This document shows positions 8,269 through 18,188 of a stretch of DNA of 64,000 nucleotides, piece after piece. The notes under the pieces are model-generated. The model was given only the letters and a program-made list of their open reading frames with translations. It did no database searches and was not told the DNA's origin. Numbering within the stretch: position 1 is the first letter of the stretch; every line of letters starts with the position of its first letter. The position numbers and the translations under genes were made by a program. Origin of the DNA: Chlorogloea sp. CCALA 695 (GTDB lineage Bacteria; Cyanobacteriota; Cyanobacteriia; Cyanobacteriales; Chroococcidiopsidaceae); NCBI RefSeq assembly GCF_003003885.1, contig NZ_PVWN01000007.1, positions 62,001 to 126,000 of the forward strand, written 5' to 3'.

Positions 8269-9855
8269 ATGGCTAAAAGTAAATTACTTAGTTCGCTAAG
8301 ACAAGCTTATAATATTGCCCACATTTCGATAAAAAGCGGTATTCCTACCGATGAAATAATTGCTACCTTTGCTTTTAAAACTACTCGCCGCCGTTTTTTG
8401 GATGGGGGATTGGCTGTAGCTAGTGCGCTGAGTACCGCTATTTTCAACTATAGACAGGAAGCGATCGCAAAAACTACATCTAAAGTGTTAATTGTCGGTG
8501 GAGGAATTGCAGGTTTAAGGGCGGGTTAACGTCTCCAGCAAGCGGGAGTACCCGTAGATATTAGAGTAGCTTGGGTGGACGAATTAGAACGACGTATAAT
8601 TTGGGTACAGACATTCCGGCGGAAATGGGAGGAGAATTTTTTGATAGCAGTCATAAAAACTTGTTAGGTTTAGCTAAAGAGTTAGGTTTAAAAACTGTAG
8701 ACTTACAAACTAGCGATAAAGGGTTAGAAACAGAGGTATGGTATTGTGAGAATCGCAAAATAACTCAAAAAGAAATTATTGATTGGTTTGTATCTCTAGC
8801 AGAGAAATTAGAAAGAGATTTAGTAGCAATAGGCGATGGGGATATTAATTATCGAGTTGCTAGTTTAGATGCTAAAAAAGTTCGATAGATTATCGATTAC
8901 AAAGTATTTAGAAACGGTTTCTATTGAACCAATTTTAAAAAAATGTTGGTTATTGCTTATACTACAAAATACGGTAGAGAAGCATCAGAACAATCATGTT
9001 TGAATTTGCTATTTTTGATTGGTACGCAAACTGATAAATTTCAGCTTTACGGTGAAAGTGACGAACGCTATCAAATGGCAGGCGGTAACGAGCAAATAAT
9101 TCAACGATTAGCTAAGTTATTGAATAATTCTATACAAACTCAAATGGTGCTAGAGTCTATTCGTACTTTGTCTGATGGACGTTATCGAGTTAGTTTGCGT
9201 AGTGGTTGGAAAACTTTTACTCGCACCTACGAGCGAATTTTGCTTACTTTGCCTTTTATGGCTTTACGCCAAGTATCTATAAGTAAGGTAAATTTGCCAC
9301 CAATCAAACGTAGGGCGATCGCGCGATTGGGTTATGGTAATAGTGCGAAACTAATTACTAGCTATAGTAAGCGCCTATGGCAAGAGAAATATCAATCAAA
9401 CGCTGCTATTTTTACTGATTTGGAGTTTCAAAGTACCTGGGAATCTAGTCATTATGTTTCACGTTCTCGAAGATTAATTACTAACTTTACTGGTGGTAAA
9501 TATAGCGCATTTTTAAGCACAATACCGCCAGAAAGTCAAGCCAAAAAATTAGTAAGTCAATTAAATAGGATATTTCCAGGAATTAGCGATGTCCGCCTTG
9601 CAAGTCAAGTAATTCGCGCTTATTGATTGGGATAACCCTATTTTCAGGGTTCTTATTCGGGTTATTTTAGTTGGGCAATGGACGAGTATCGCCGGAGCAA
9701 AAAAAGAGCGGGTAGGGAATTTATTTGTTGCTGGCGAACATTGTTCACTAGAGGCGCAAGGTTATATGGAGGGGGGTTGTGCAAGTGGTGAAGAAGCGGC
9801 GAGGGAAATCTTGCAAGACTTGGGAGTGAATAGCTCGAAATTCGATCCCCCCTAA
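8269..9855 (+). pseudogene. Flavin amine oxidase (monoamine/L-amino-acid oxidase type), decayed
   Basis: The pieces together spell a Tat-exported FAD amine oxidase: a twin-arginine signal (TTRRRFLDGGLAVASAL) near the N-terminus, the dinucleotide fold VLIVGGGIAGL, then GGRIRTTY, EMGGEFFDSSH, GREASEQSCLNLL, and a C-terminal LFVAGEHCSLEAQGYMEGG. They lie in different frames. A TAA at 8527-8529 replaces an expected aromatic codon. The frame shifts at about 8555-8570, then in A-runs near 8875 and 8940, then near 9640 and again near 9700. With six or so lesions it cannot make the enzyme. The final stop lies inside a GATCCCCCCTAACCCCCC repeat. Decay is inferred; homopolymer sequencing error could explain some lesions but hardly all. 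Confidence 0.88.
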
Positions 9856-9880
9856 CCCCCCTTGAAAAAGGGGGGAAAAT
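9845..9880. repeat. GATCCCCCCTAACCCCCC dispersed repeat, copy 1
   Basis: gatcccccctaaccccccttgaaaaaggggggaaaata holds an inverted repeat (CCCCCCTT / AAGGGGGG type). It lies at the pseudogene end and just downstream of ilvD, which is on the minus strand, where the G/C hairpin could act as a transcription terminator. Related copies occur at 42666, 52806 and 53000. Confidence 0.75.
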
Positions 9881-9889
9881 AAAGACTGT

Positions 9890-11575
9890 TTAACCTAGGT
9901 TTAAGTCTGTTACTGCGCCGATACTGCTAGAAGATACAAGCTGGGCATATTTTGCCAATACGCCCCGATTGTAGCGGGGTTTGGGTGGTAGCCACTGGGC
10001 GCGACGAGTTGCTAATTCTGCTTCATCTACGTGCAGGTTTAACGAACGCGCAGGAGCATCAATGGTTATTGTGTCATTTTCACGCACAAGAGCGATCGCG
10101 CCGCCAACAAAAGCCTCTGGTGCAACGTGACCGACAACCATACCATAAGTACCGCCAGAAAAGCGCCCGTCGGTAATTAAACCTACAGAATCACCTAAAC
10201 CAGCGCCAATAATTGCCGAAGTTGGGGCGAGCATTTCGCGCATTCCGGGGCCGCCTTTGGGACCTTCGTAGCGAATTACAATTACATCTCCGGCGACAAT
10301 ATCCCCGGCTAAAATTGCCTTTAAGCAAGCTTCTTCAGAATCAAACACACGGGCGCGACCAGTAATAATAGGTTTTTTTACTCCAGTAATCTTGGCAACT
10401 GCCCCCTCGGTGGCTAAATTACCCCGGAGAATGGCTAAATGACCTTGGGCGTACATAGGATTATCCCAAGGACGAATTACATCTTGGTCAGGGCGGGGCG
10501 TTTCGGGAATATCTGCTAGTATTTCAGCAATGGTTTGTCCGCTAATTGTTAAAGCATCTCCGTGTAATAGGTTATGCGCTAACAGCATTTTCATAACTTG
10601 AGGAATACCGCCCGATTGGTGTAAGTCGGTAGCAACGTATTTACCGCTAGGTTTAAGATCGCAAATTACGGGTACACGGGCGCGGATAGTTTCAAAATCA
10701 TCTAAAGATAACTCTACTCCCGCCGAATGTGCGATCGCCATCATGTGCAAAACGGCATTTGTCGAACCACCCACCGCCATAATTACAGAAATTGCATTTT
10801 CAAAAGCTTTACGGGTAAGAATTTGTCTGGGTAATATTTGCTGACGAATCGCATCAACTAATACAAAAGCTGACTTTTCGGCACTACTCGCTTTTTCCTC
10901 ATCTTCCGCCGCCATAGTGGACGAATAGGGTAAACTCATTCCCATCGCTTCAATGGCGCTTGACATGGTATTAGCTGTAAACATACCGCCACAGGAACCC
11001 GCTCCAGGGCAAGCTTTGCGCTCAATTTCGAGTAATTCCCCTTCGTCAATTTTCCCGGCACTATACTGTCCTACAGCCTCAAAAGAACTAACAATGGTTA
11101 AATCGCGCCCGTTGTGATGACCGGGTTTAATTGTGCCACCATAAACAAAAATAGCGGGAATATTCATACGAGCGATCGCAATCATTGCCCCCGGCATATT
11201 TTTATCACAACCACCAATGGCTAACACTCCGTCCATACTTTGCCCAGTGCAAGCGGTTTCTATGGAGTCGGCGATTACTTCGCGCGATACGAGGGAATAT
11301 TTCATACCCTCGGTTCCCATCGAGATCCCGTCGCTAATAGTTATTGTGCCAAACATTTGCGGCATGGCGGCAGCATTTCGCAGCGCAACTTCTGCTCTAA
11401 CAGCAAGCTTATTTATCCCCATATTGCAGGGTGTGATAGTGCTGTAGCCGTTAGCAAGTCCCACAATTGGTTTAGTAAAATCTTCGTCTGTAAAGCCTAC
11501 AGCACGCAACATGGCTCGATTAGGCGATCGCGCTGTACCTTGAGTTACAACTTGACTTTTAAGATTATCGGGCAT
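9890..11575 (-). CDS. ilvD: Dihydroxy-acid dehydratase IlvD
   Basis: Fe-S enzyme of branched-chain amino acid and pantothenate synthesis. It dehydrates 2,3-dihydroxy-isovalerate and its methylvalerate homolog to the 2-oxo acids. The 561-residue length is typical. Cluster ligands and signatures are visible: ITPCNMG near 50, GGCDKNMPG near 120, and [17 protein letters not shown] near 190. The C-terminal block [19 protein letters not shown] is also conserved. It stands alone rather than in an ilv operon, as is usual in cyanobacteria. Valine-pyruvate aminotransferase (avtA), which uses the product of this pathway, lies about 4 kb away. The ATG at 11573-11575 gives [10 protein letters not shown], a standard N-terminus. 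Confidence 0.97.
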   Translation of the reverse strand: MPDNLKSQVVTQGTARSPNRAMLRAVGFTDEDFTKPIVGLANGYSTITPCNMGINKLAVRAEVALRNAAAMPQMFGTITISDGISMGTEGMKYSLVSREVIADSIETACTGQSMDGVLAIGGCDKNMPGAMIAIARMNIPAIFVYGGTIKPGHHNGRDLTIVSSFEAVGQYSAGKIDEGELLEIERKACPGAGSCGGMFTANTMSSAIEAMGMSLPYSSTMAAEDEEKASSAEKSAFVLVDAIRQQILPRQILTRKAFENAISVIMAVGGSTNAVLHMMAIAHSAGVELSLDDFETIRARVPVICDLKPSGKYVATDLHQSGGIPQVMKMLLAHNLLHGDALTISGQTIAEILADIPETPRPDQDVIRPWDNPMYAQGHLAILRGNLATEGAVAKITGVKKPIITGRARVFDSEEACLKAILAGDIVAGDVIVIRYEGPKGGPGMREMLAPTSAIIGAGLGDSVGLITDGRFSGGTYGMVVGHVAPEAFVGGAIALVRENDTITIDAPARSLNLHVDEAELATRRAQWLPPKPRYNRGVLAKYAQLVSSSSIGAVTDLNLG

Positions 11576-11668
11576 TTTTATATCCTTTTTTCTATAACTT
11601 CATTTGGTTAGTTTATTATATTTGTCCTTTGGTGTTGTGGGATGCGATCGCACTTTTTTGTTTATGAC

Positions 11669-11695
11669 AAAAAAGCTAGAGGACTCCCCCAGCTT
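11669..11695 (-). terminator. Rho-independent terminator after the first PEP-CTERM gene
   Basis: On the minus strand AGCTGGGGGA pairs with TCCTCTAGCT (two G-T pairs) around a one-base to three-base loop, and is followed by TTTTTT. It lies about 25 bases past the stop of the PEP-CTERM gene at 11719. Confidence 0.7.
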
Positions 11696-11718
11696 CTTTA
11701 GAAGATTTATTTAGTTAT

Positions 11719-12897
11719 TTACACTTTTACTTTCTGTTTGGATCTTTTCCGTAAGAAACCAGCACCTGCACTAAAAGCTAGTACGCCTAGCATTGTTGTG
11801 GGTTCGGGAACGGGTGTTAAAAGGAAAGCACGGGAGGAGGTTTGAGGGTCGCTGCCACCAAAATAACCATTGACAGCGATTTGCCCTTGTTCGTTAATGC
11901 TTATAGCCTCAGTAAAGACAAAATTCCCACCATCAGCAATCAAATCGTTGAGATCGAACATCGTGTTTTCATCGAACAGGAAAGCACGAATATCTCCATC
12001 GGCGAGTTCCGAGGAGCCAACAACTTGACCTAATTCATTGATAGCATTAGCTGTACTAAAGTCCCCGCCTAAAGTGCCAAGATCGTCGGTTTCTGCGTTA
12101 ATGTCGCTATTAGCCGCAGTACGAAAAGCATGAGTTTCACCGTCCGTTGTTGTAGAATTACCAACAACTTGACCTAAGTTGTTGACATCAATAGCACCAC
12201 TGGAGGAACCGCCTAGAGTTTCCAGATCGTCAGTTGCTGAGTTAATGACACTATTAGGTGCTGTACGAAAAGCACGAGTTTGATTGTCAGTAGTTGATGA
12301 ACTGCCAACGACTTGACCTAACTCATTAATACCATTGCCACGACTGCCTACACCGCCAAGAGAACCTAGATCGATTACAGTATTAGAGTTTTCTACACGC
12401 ACAGCATTAATAACTTCTCGCTGACTGCAACCAAAATTACAACCAGCCACTAAAGCTCTACCAGCTATTTGACCTAAATCGTTAATTGCATTCATCTCCA
12501 ATACAGGGAAAAGACTATCTGTGAGCAGACCGTTAATGTCCGTGCGGACACCAGACGAGAGCCTCGATCCACCAATTCCAGTAGCAACAACCTGACCTGA
12601 GTTATTAATGTCATTAGAAAGAGTTATGAAGTCAACAGTAATGCTATCGGTTGCTGGGTTAATTGGGCTATTGGGCGCAGTGCGAAAGGTTACAACGTCA
12701 AATGCGCTAAATGACTCGCCGACAACTTGACCCAAATCATTGAGTCCTGTGGCAAAAACAGTGTCACCTGCAAAAACAGTGCCAAGGTCGAGGACTGAAT
12801 ATAATGTTGCTGCCGATACAGAGTGCGGAAAAGATGTGGCTATTCCTAGCGCTAGAGCTGTTAGGGCAAGGCTCCGTTGATTGCTGATTAATTTCAT
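11719..12897 (-). CDS. HAF-repeat PEP-CTERM surface protein 1
   Basis: Secreted protein of 392 residues with a signal peptide (about 1-29, ending VSAA), roughly seven repeats of about 50 residues, and a PEP-CTERM sorting tail. Each repeat carries an IN-LGQVVG core and a DDLGTLGG/FRTAPNS block (HAF family). The tail is VPEPTTMLGVLAFSAGAGFL followed by RKRSKQK. PEP-CTERM proteins are cut and attached or released by exosortase at the cell surface, and are linked with exopolysaccharide formation. No exosortase gene is in this window. The neighbouring gene at 13081 is a paralog. Adhesive or matrix role is inference only. Confidence 0.85.
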   Translation of the reverse strand: MKLISNQRSLALTALALGIATSFPHSVSAATLYSVLDLGTVFAGDTVFATGLNDLGQVVGESFSAFDVVTFRTAPNSPINPATDSITVDFITLSNDINNSGQVVATGIGGSRLSSGVRTDINGLLTDSLFPVLEMNAINDLGQIAGRALVAGCNFGCSQREVINAVRVENSNTVIDLGSLGGVGSRGNGINELGQVVGSSSTTDNQTRAFRTAPNSVINSATDDLETLGGSSSGAIDVNNLGQVVGNSTTTDGETHAFRTAANSDINAETDDLGTLGGDFSTANAINELGQVVGSSELADGDIRAFLFDENTMFDLNDLIADGGNFVFTEAISINEQGQIAVNGYFGGSDPQTSSRAFLLTPVPEPTTMLGVLAFSAGAGFLRKRSKQKVKV

Positions 12898-13080
12898 AGT
12901 TGTACTGATATGGAGGTATCACTATGGCAGATGAAAACCCTGGATAGGTTTCAAAGCGATCGAGTCAAATAATTATTATTAGCTAGATTTACCATGCCTT
13001 TGCAGCCAGTAAATCTAGCTAATAATAGCCGTGGCTCAATTATGCTTATTTGGGGGCGATCGCCTAGGAGTATTCAGTCC

Positions 13081-14256
13081 CTATGCTTTGATCTTTTGTT
13101 TAGCTCTTTTACGCAAAAAGCCAGCACCAGCACCAAAAGCTAGTACGCCTAACATCGTTGTTGGTTCGGGAACTGGTGTTAAAAGAAAAGCACGGGAGGT
13201 TCCAGTAGCAGTAAAAAAGCCAGTAGCAGCAATTTGTCCGCTCTCGTTAATGCCTCTAGCGCTTGTCAGTACAAAGCCATTGCCATTGATTAGGGTATTG
13301 AGGTCAAATAGATCGGTTCCATCGTATACAAAAGCGCGACTTCTCCCGTCGGCTAGTTCCGAATCACCAACTACTAATCCCGACTCGTTGATGCTATAAG
13401 CGATACTAAAGTCACCACCAAGGGTTCCGAGATCGTCGCTGGCATCTATTGTACTGTTGGCATCGGTAAGAAAAGCGCGAGTTTCACCATTAGCTGTAGT
13501 TGAACTGCCAATAACTTGACCTAAATCGTTGATATCTGTAGCCGAGCTAAAATCACCGCCAAGGGTTCCTAAGTCATCAGTTGCCGAATTAATCACACTA
13601 CTAGGGGCAGTACGAAAGGCACGAGTTTCACCGCTAGCCGTCTCTGAACTACCCACAACCTGTCCTGAATTATTGATACCGTTACCAGCGCTGAATGTAC
13701 CGCCAAGAGTGCCTAAGTCAATAAATCCAGCATCATCAGGATTTACAAGTACAGCATGATAAATTGGCGAGGTGGTAGAAGGATCGGTGACTAAGCCTCT
13801 GCCAGCAACTTGACTCAATTCATTGATGTCGTTAGCAGTAAGAATGCCTATACCACTTCCAGGCTCTGCGACGTAACCATTTGGTGATGTTCGGTAGGAA
13901 AGTGTAAACCTAGTAAAAGCTTCAACTGTGCCAACGACTTGACCTGAATTATTTATAGCATTAGCAGTAGTCTCTCCCTGTACACCACCAACATTGTCTG
14001 TTGTTATATCGATGGGACTATTAGGAGCGGTACGGAAAGCCTGCCTGCCACTAAATATATTGGGTGAAACGCCGATAACTTGACCTAAATCATTAATGCC
14101 TGTAGCTGCACTGTAATCGTTAGGATTTCCTGTAATTGTCCCCAGGTCAAGGACATTGTAAAAAGTGGCTGCGGCGGCAGGTAGGGAAGTAGTTAGTCCG
14201 ACGAAGGAAAATGCTGTCAATGCTAGGCTGATTGAACCAATACTATGTAATTTCAT
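13081..14256 (-). CDS. HAF-repeat PEP-CTERM surface protein 2
   Basis: Paralog of the protein encoded just downstream at 11719-12897, with the same order: signal peptide, seven IN-xxGQVVG repeats of about 50 residues, and the tail VPEPTTMLGVLAFGAGAGFL plus RKRAKQK. I place the start at the ATG 14254-14256 (MKLHSIGSISLALTAF), which yields a clean signal peptide and matches MKLISNQRSLALTAL of the paralog; the longer frame from 14292 adds a charged stretch. The 182-base gap between the two genes has no obvious terminator, so co-transcription is possible. The pair probably arose by gene duplication. Confidence 0.83.
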   Translation of the reverse strand: MKLHSIGSISLALTAFSFVGLTTSLPAAAATFYNVLDLGTITGNPNDYSAATGINDLGQVIGVSPNIFSGRQAFRTAPNSPIDITTDNVGGVQGETTANAINNSGQVVGTVEAFTRFTLSYRTSPNGYVAEPGSGIGILTANDINELSQVAGRGLVTDPSTTSPIYHAVLVNPDDAGFIDLGTLGGTFSAGNGINNSGQVVGSSETASGETRAFRTAPSSVINSATDDLGTLGGDFSSATDINDLGQVIGSSTTANGETRAFLTDANSTIDASDDLGTLGGDFSIAYSINESGLVVGDSELADGRSRAFVYDGTDLFDLNTLINGNGFVLTSARGINESGQIAATGFFTATGTSRAFLLTPVPEPTTMLGVLAFGAGAGFLRKRAKQKIKA

Positions 14257-14500
14257 GCTCTGTTTTTGCTTGAGTAAGTGGCGATCGCGCAATTAATGTT
14301 TCAACAGCAACTTTAAATTGTAAAGAGTGCCGGGTAGAGCCGCCCTGTAGCTAGTAAGTAGTTATGACTAGCAGCAGCTTGACACAGCTTTTGAGGGACT
14401 AAATCTACCTAATGAGAGTTTTAATCCTCTGCTAAGTTTATTGGTGCTTTGGAAATTTTTTTGTTGAAGTGCGTTTGTGATTCAGATATAAGAAATATTT

Positions 14501-15124
14501 ATGTCTAATGTAGCGATCGCATGGAAGTTTTGGATATTGTGGGTGCTAGTTTGTTTCGGAAGCGGATTTGGGTGTTTTATTTTAGGTTTACTGATATTTA
14601 CTAGCCGCAATCAAAACAGTTTAAGTCTATTTGTCGGTTTAAGTATAGTTGGAATACTTTGGGTAACTCCGCAATATCTATTGCTAAAAAACTATACTCC
14701 GATTAATGGTATCTGGGTTTTAGTAACTGCTGCTGGCATGATTGCTAGTTTATATGTTGCACAATTTGTATTCGCAGTCTTAGACAGAAATTTAGGTTGG
14801 GCGGTAATAGGTGCTGTAGCCGCTATATTTCAGTATTTTGTTTTAAGACAGCATTTTTTACTATCCAGCGCGTGGATACTAGCAAGTGGTGCGGGTGTAG
14901 CTGTGAGCGTAGCTACAGGAGAGATTGTATTTAGAGTTGTATCTAAAGCCATCGAATCACCTGTGACTGGAAGCGGTGGAGGACTTAGCGCTCTAGCTGA
15001 AGCAACATCAGTCCTTATTTACAGTTCCCTTGTAACCGGAGTTGTAGCTTTAGCTATTTATGGAGCTATTACAGGTGGAGCTTTAATCTGGCTACTACGC
15101 ACGCCGAAAATAACTATCATTTAA
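14501..15124 (+). CDS. Hypothetical multi-pass membrane protein
   Basis: I do not recognise a named family. The 207-residue protein is almost wholly hydrophobic, with about six membrane segments separated by short polar turns, and a glycine/serine-rich loop (SPVTGSGGGLSALAEA) before the last one. Aromatic turns such as GWAVIGAVAAIFQYFVLRQH recall cyanobacterial membrane proteins of unknown function. No catalytic motif or metal site is visible. It precedes avtA on the same strand after 121 bases. Nothing in context suggests a role. Confidence 0.7.
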   Translation: MSNVAIAWKFWILWVLVCFGSGFGCFILGLLIFTSRNQNSLSLFVGLSIVGILWVTPQYLLLKNYTPINGIWVLVTAAGMIASLYVAQFVFAVLDRNLGWAVIGAVAAIFQYFVLRQHFLLSSAWILASGAGVAVSVATGEIVFRVVSKAIESPVTGSGGGLSALAEATSVLIYSSLVTGVVALAIYGAITGGALIWLLRTPKITII

Positions 15125-15245
15125 GCGACTAAATGAAGATAACTGTTTAAAATTACTGTTATATAACTTACAACTGTCTGTGGTTAAAATCAGAATTTAC
15201 TACCAGACAGCCGCAACTTGTCAAAACTAATCCTATTTAATTATT

Positions 15246-16541
15246 ATGAAACCCGCCCTTACTAAAATTGGTACTCAAATGTCAACCCTGACTGGTGTTA
15301 GGGCAATTATGAAAGACATTGTAGAAACCCTGCAAGCAAGTAACGGGCAAGAATTTATTAATTTGAGTGCGGGAAATCCGTTAATTTTGCCCCAAGTAGA
15401 GCAACTATGGCGCGATTGTACCGCCGAATTATTAGCAAGTTCTGAATATGGCGAAGTTGTTTGTCGTTATGGCTCAAGTCAGGGTTACGCGCCTTTAATT
15501 GAGGCGATCGCCAATGACTTCAATCGCCGCTACAATCTCAACTTAAGCAGTCGCAATATTTTAATTACTCCCGGTAGTCAATCGCTGTACTTTTACGCGG
15601 CTAATGTCTTTGGTGGCTATACGTCAAGCGGCGCTCTCAAACAAATTGTTTTCCCCTTAAGTCCCGACTATACAGGCTACGGCGGTGTTAGTTTAACGCC
15701 TGAAGCTCTCAAAGCCTACAAACCAAGGCTCGATATTGATGAAGCTAATCATCAATTTAAGTACCGTCCCGATTTTAGTCAGTTAGAAATTAATGAAAGT
15801 ACAGGTTGTGTGATTTTCTCGCGTCCTTGCAATCCTACGGGTAATGTGATGACAGATGACGAGGTGAAAAAAATTGCCCACTTAGCTGCACATTACAGCG
15901 TACCTGTTTTCATTGATTCTGCCTACGGGCCACCTTTTCCGGCGTTGAACTTTACCGAATTTACGCCTATATTTGGCGATAATATTGTCCATTGTATGAG
16001 CTTGTCTAAAGCTGGATTACCAGGAGAAAGAATTGGAATTGCGATCGCTGATGAGCAGATAATTCAGGTGCTAGAATCTTTCCAGACAAATATGTGCATT
16101 CATCCATCGCGCTATGGACAAGCGATCGCTGCCCGTGCTATAGATTCAGGTGCGCTTGCAGCTATTGCCACAACTATTATTCGCCCCTTTTATCAAAATA
16201 AGTTTTTAGTTTTAGAAGAAACATTAAACCAAGCAATGCCTAAAAACTTACCTTGGTTACTCCATCGCGGCGAAGGGGCAATTTTTGCCTGGTTGTGGTT
16301 TGAAGATTTGCCAATTACTGATTGGGAATTTTATCAGCAACTCAAGCAAGTAGGGGTAATTGTCGTCCCTGGAAGTACGTTTTTTCCTGGGTTACATGAA
16401 GAATGGGCGCACAAGCAGCAATGTCTGCGAATTAGCCTCACCGCCAGCGATGCAGACATCAAAACGGGAATGGAGCGTTTAGCTAAAGTTACTGAGCAAG
16501 TGTATCAAAAAGTAAGTAATGGTGTTAGTTGTCAGTTATGA
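15246..16541 (+). CDS. avtA: Valine-pyruvate aminotransferase AvtA
   Basis: PLP-dependent class I/II aminotransferase that exchanges amino groups among valine, alanine and their keto acids. Motifs: INLSAGNPLILPQ (38-50), RYGSSQGY (74-81), ITPGSQSLYF (107-116), SRPCNPTGN (192-200) with the PLP-phenol Asn, FIDSAYG (222-228), and SLSKAGLPGERIG with the Schiff-base lysine at 255. The 431-residue length and the GLPGERIG context fit AvtA rather than aspartate aminotransferase. The stop overlaps the next ATG as ATGA, so rimM is translationally coupled. Substrate range is inferred from the family. Confidence 0.9.
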   Translation: MKPALTKIGTQMSTLTGVRAIMKDIVETLQASNGQEFINLSAGNPLILPQVEQLWRDCTAELLASSEYGEVVCRYGSSQGYAPLIEAIANDFNRRYNLNLSSRNILITPGSQSLYFYAANVFGGYTSSGALKQIVFPLSPDYTGYGGVSLTPEALKAYKPRLDIDEANHQFKYRPDFSQLEINESTGCVIFSRPCNPTGNVMTDDEVKKIAHLAAHYSVPVFIDSAYGPPFPALNFTEFTPIFGDNIVHCMSLSKAGLPGERIGIAIADEQIIQVLESFQTNMCIHPSRYGQAIAARAIDSGALAAIATTIIRPFYQNKFLVLEETLNQAMPKNLPWLLHRGEGAIFAWLWFEDLPITDWEFYQQLKQVGVIVVPGSTFFPGLHEEWAHKQQCLRISLTASDADIKTGMERLAKVTEQVYQKVSNGVSCQL

Positions 16542-17164
16542 GTAAAAAAAATATTGTAGTAAAACCTGATAACTTAAAACTTCCCAATGTAAAAGCCAAA
16601 ACTTCTTACTTAAAACTCCCCGATGGCTGGCTGCAAATAGGTAAAATTGTTGCCGCGCAAGGCTTACAAGGGGAATTGAGAGTTTATCCCGATTCGGACT
16701 TCCCCGAACGATTTGTAGTTCCTGGTACGCGGTGGTTGTTACGCTTTCAAGAGGAGGAACCGCAGAGCATTGAGTTGATGCACGGACGCTATATTGAAGG
16801 AAAAGGCTTGTATGCGATCGCCCTATCAGGAATAACTACCCGCAATCAAGCAGAAGATTTACGCGGTAGCTTGTTACTTGTAAAAGAGAGCGATCGCCCA
16901 ACTTTAGGCGAAGATGAGTATCATGTACTAGATTTAATTGGTTTAGAGGTATTTAACCAACTAACCCAAGCCGTTGTCGGTAAGGTTGTAGATGTGATTG
17001 CGGCGGGTAATGATTTACTAGAAGTGCAACCTGTGGCAGAAATAGACAAACCTCAAGCAAAAAATCTCTTGATTCCCTTTGTAAAGGCGATCGCTCCTGT
17101 CGTCGATTTAGAAACTGGGCGAATTGAAATTATCCCCCCATCTGGTTTATTAGAGCTTAGTTAG
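16538..17164 (+). CDS. rimM: Ribosome maturation factor RimM
   Basis: Factor that helps assemble the 30S head by binding ribosomal protein S19. The N-terminal barrel shows WLQIGKIVAAQGLQGELRV and LRGSLLLV; the PRC-barrel half shows YHVLDLIGLEVF, GKVVDVIAAGNDLLEV and LLIPFVKAIAPVVDLETGRI. The start is the ATG at 16538, overlapping the avtA stop (ATGA); a TTG three codons upstream is less likely. The 20-30 residue basic N-terminal extension before the barrel is a common cyanobacterial variation. The usual partners rpsP/trmD/rplS are not adjacent. Confidence 0.93.
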   Translation: MSKKNIVVKPDNLKLPNVKAKTSYLKLPDGWLQIGKIVAAQGLQGELRVYPDSDFPERFVVPGTRWLLRFQEEEPQSIELMHGRYIEGKGLYAIALSGITTRNQAEDLRGSLLLVKESDRPTLGEDEYHVLDLIGLEVFNQLTQAVVGKVVDVIAAGNDLLEVQPVAEIDKPQAKNLLIPFVKAIAPVVDLETGRIEIIPPSGLLELS

Positions 17165-17209
17165 AAGGTTTGGCGCTAACTTATTGCTCAAATTACCATC
17201 AACAATTAA

Positions 17210-17235
17210 TAAGGCGGCTAAAAATAGCCGCCTTA
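17210..17235. terminator. Bidirectional hairpin terminator
   Basis: TAAGGCGGCTA-AAAA-TAGCCGCCTTA is a perfect 11-bp stem between the converging rimM and the secreted-protein gene at 17245. T-runs are weak on both sides. The position between two convergent stops is the main support. Confidence 0.75.
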
Positions 17236-17244
17236 TTAGTTAAA

Positions 17245-17889
17245 TTACCACAGCGCTCTTACAGGGCGGTTTGCTGGAGTTGATTGAACCGTTGTACTAG
17301 TGCTTTCAGTGGTGGTTCTTGTAGGGTCACTGCTAACATCTGGTTCAGTAGTAATTGTCGAAGTAGTCGATTCGGTGCTGGTTGAAGTTCTACCTACTTG
17401 ACTGCTAGTAGCTTCTGTACCTGTTGTAGTAGTGCTTGCTTGAGCTACAGTAATATTTGAAGCCATTGAGCTAGTATCTAGAGTAGCGGAAATTTGCATT
17501 CCTTCACGCAAATTCAGACGTTGTAAATCTGCTCTTGACACCATCATTTGCTTGGTCATTCCGTCAGCCATTTCTATGGTTACGGTTTCCCCTTCAATAC
17601 TTCTGATCGTCCCACTTACCATACCCGTAGTAGTTTCCGTCGAGCTTGGGGTTGACTGCTGCATCTGCATTTGGTTGGAATCTGGCGTTGATTGATTCTC
17701 CATCTGCATTGGAGTCGGTACAGGCTGAGTATTAGTTCTGCTTGGGGTTTGTGGCGTGTTCATATCCATCTGATTTTGCATCCCACCAGTACCACTTGCT
17801 GGGTCTGTTTGAGCGCTAACCGGATTCGTTGATAACATTGATGCCAACATTAAAAGCATTGCTCCAGGCAACAATTTGAGTTGTAACAT
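17245..17889 (-). CDS. Secreted Thr/Ser/Gln-rich hypothetical protein
   Basis: From the ATG at 17887-17889 the protein starts MLQLKLLPGAMLLMLASML and has a signal peptide cut near NPVSA-QT. An ORF from 17940 would add 17 charged residues. The body is low-complexity, rich in Met/Gln/Pro/Thr, around a compact core at about 105-165 (MVSGTIRSIEGETVTIEMAD ... ISATLDTSS) that resembles a small beta-barrel of the kind found in periplasmic DUFs. The tail is another Thr/Ser run. It is probably periplasmic or surface-exposed. Function unknown. Confidence 0.65.
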   Translation of the reverse strand: MLQLKLLPGAMLLMLASMLSTNPVSAQTDPASGTGGMQNQMDMNTPQTPSRTNTQPVPTPMQMENQSTPDSNQMQMQQSTPSSTETTTGMVSGTIRSIEGETVTIEMADGMTKQMMVSRADLQRLNLREGMQISATLDTSSMASNITVAQASTTTTGTEATSSQVGRTSTSTESTTSTITTEPDVSSDPTRTTTESTSTTVQSTPANRPVRALW

Positions 17890-18188
17890 ACTTTTTATAT
17901 CCTCAGTTTGATATGATTTTTTCATCGCACCTAGTAACAACTTTAAGGTTTAGTTAATAGCTGAGCTAACTAGCTGCTCCACCTAAATCTAAGATTTTAT
18001 GCAAAATATCAAATCTACCTATGTATATATATTATTAAATCTTTTCTATAGAGGTTTTCTTTATATTTAGATATAAAAAATAGCTTGATCTAGACCTAAA
18101 ATTATGTAAGTGTAATTACATAGATCGAGATAAGTCTAAAATGAATTTAGATAGTTTGAGAAGTTTAAAAAAATGAGGCAATATTTGA

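Noticed and set aside
12898-13080. Tiny ORF (ATG near 12924) with a GGAGG before it
   Set aside because: Only seven codons long; on the opposite strand to both flanking genes.
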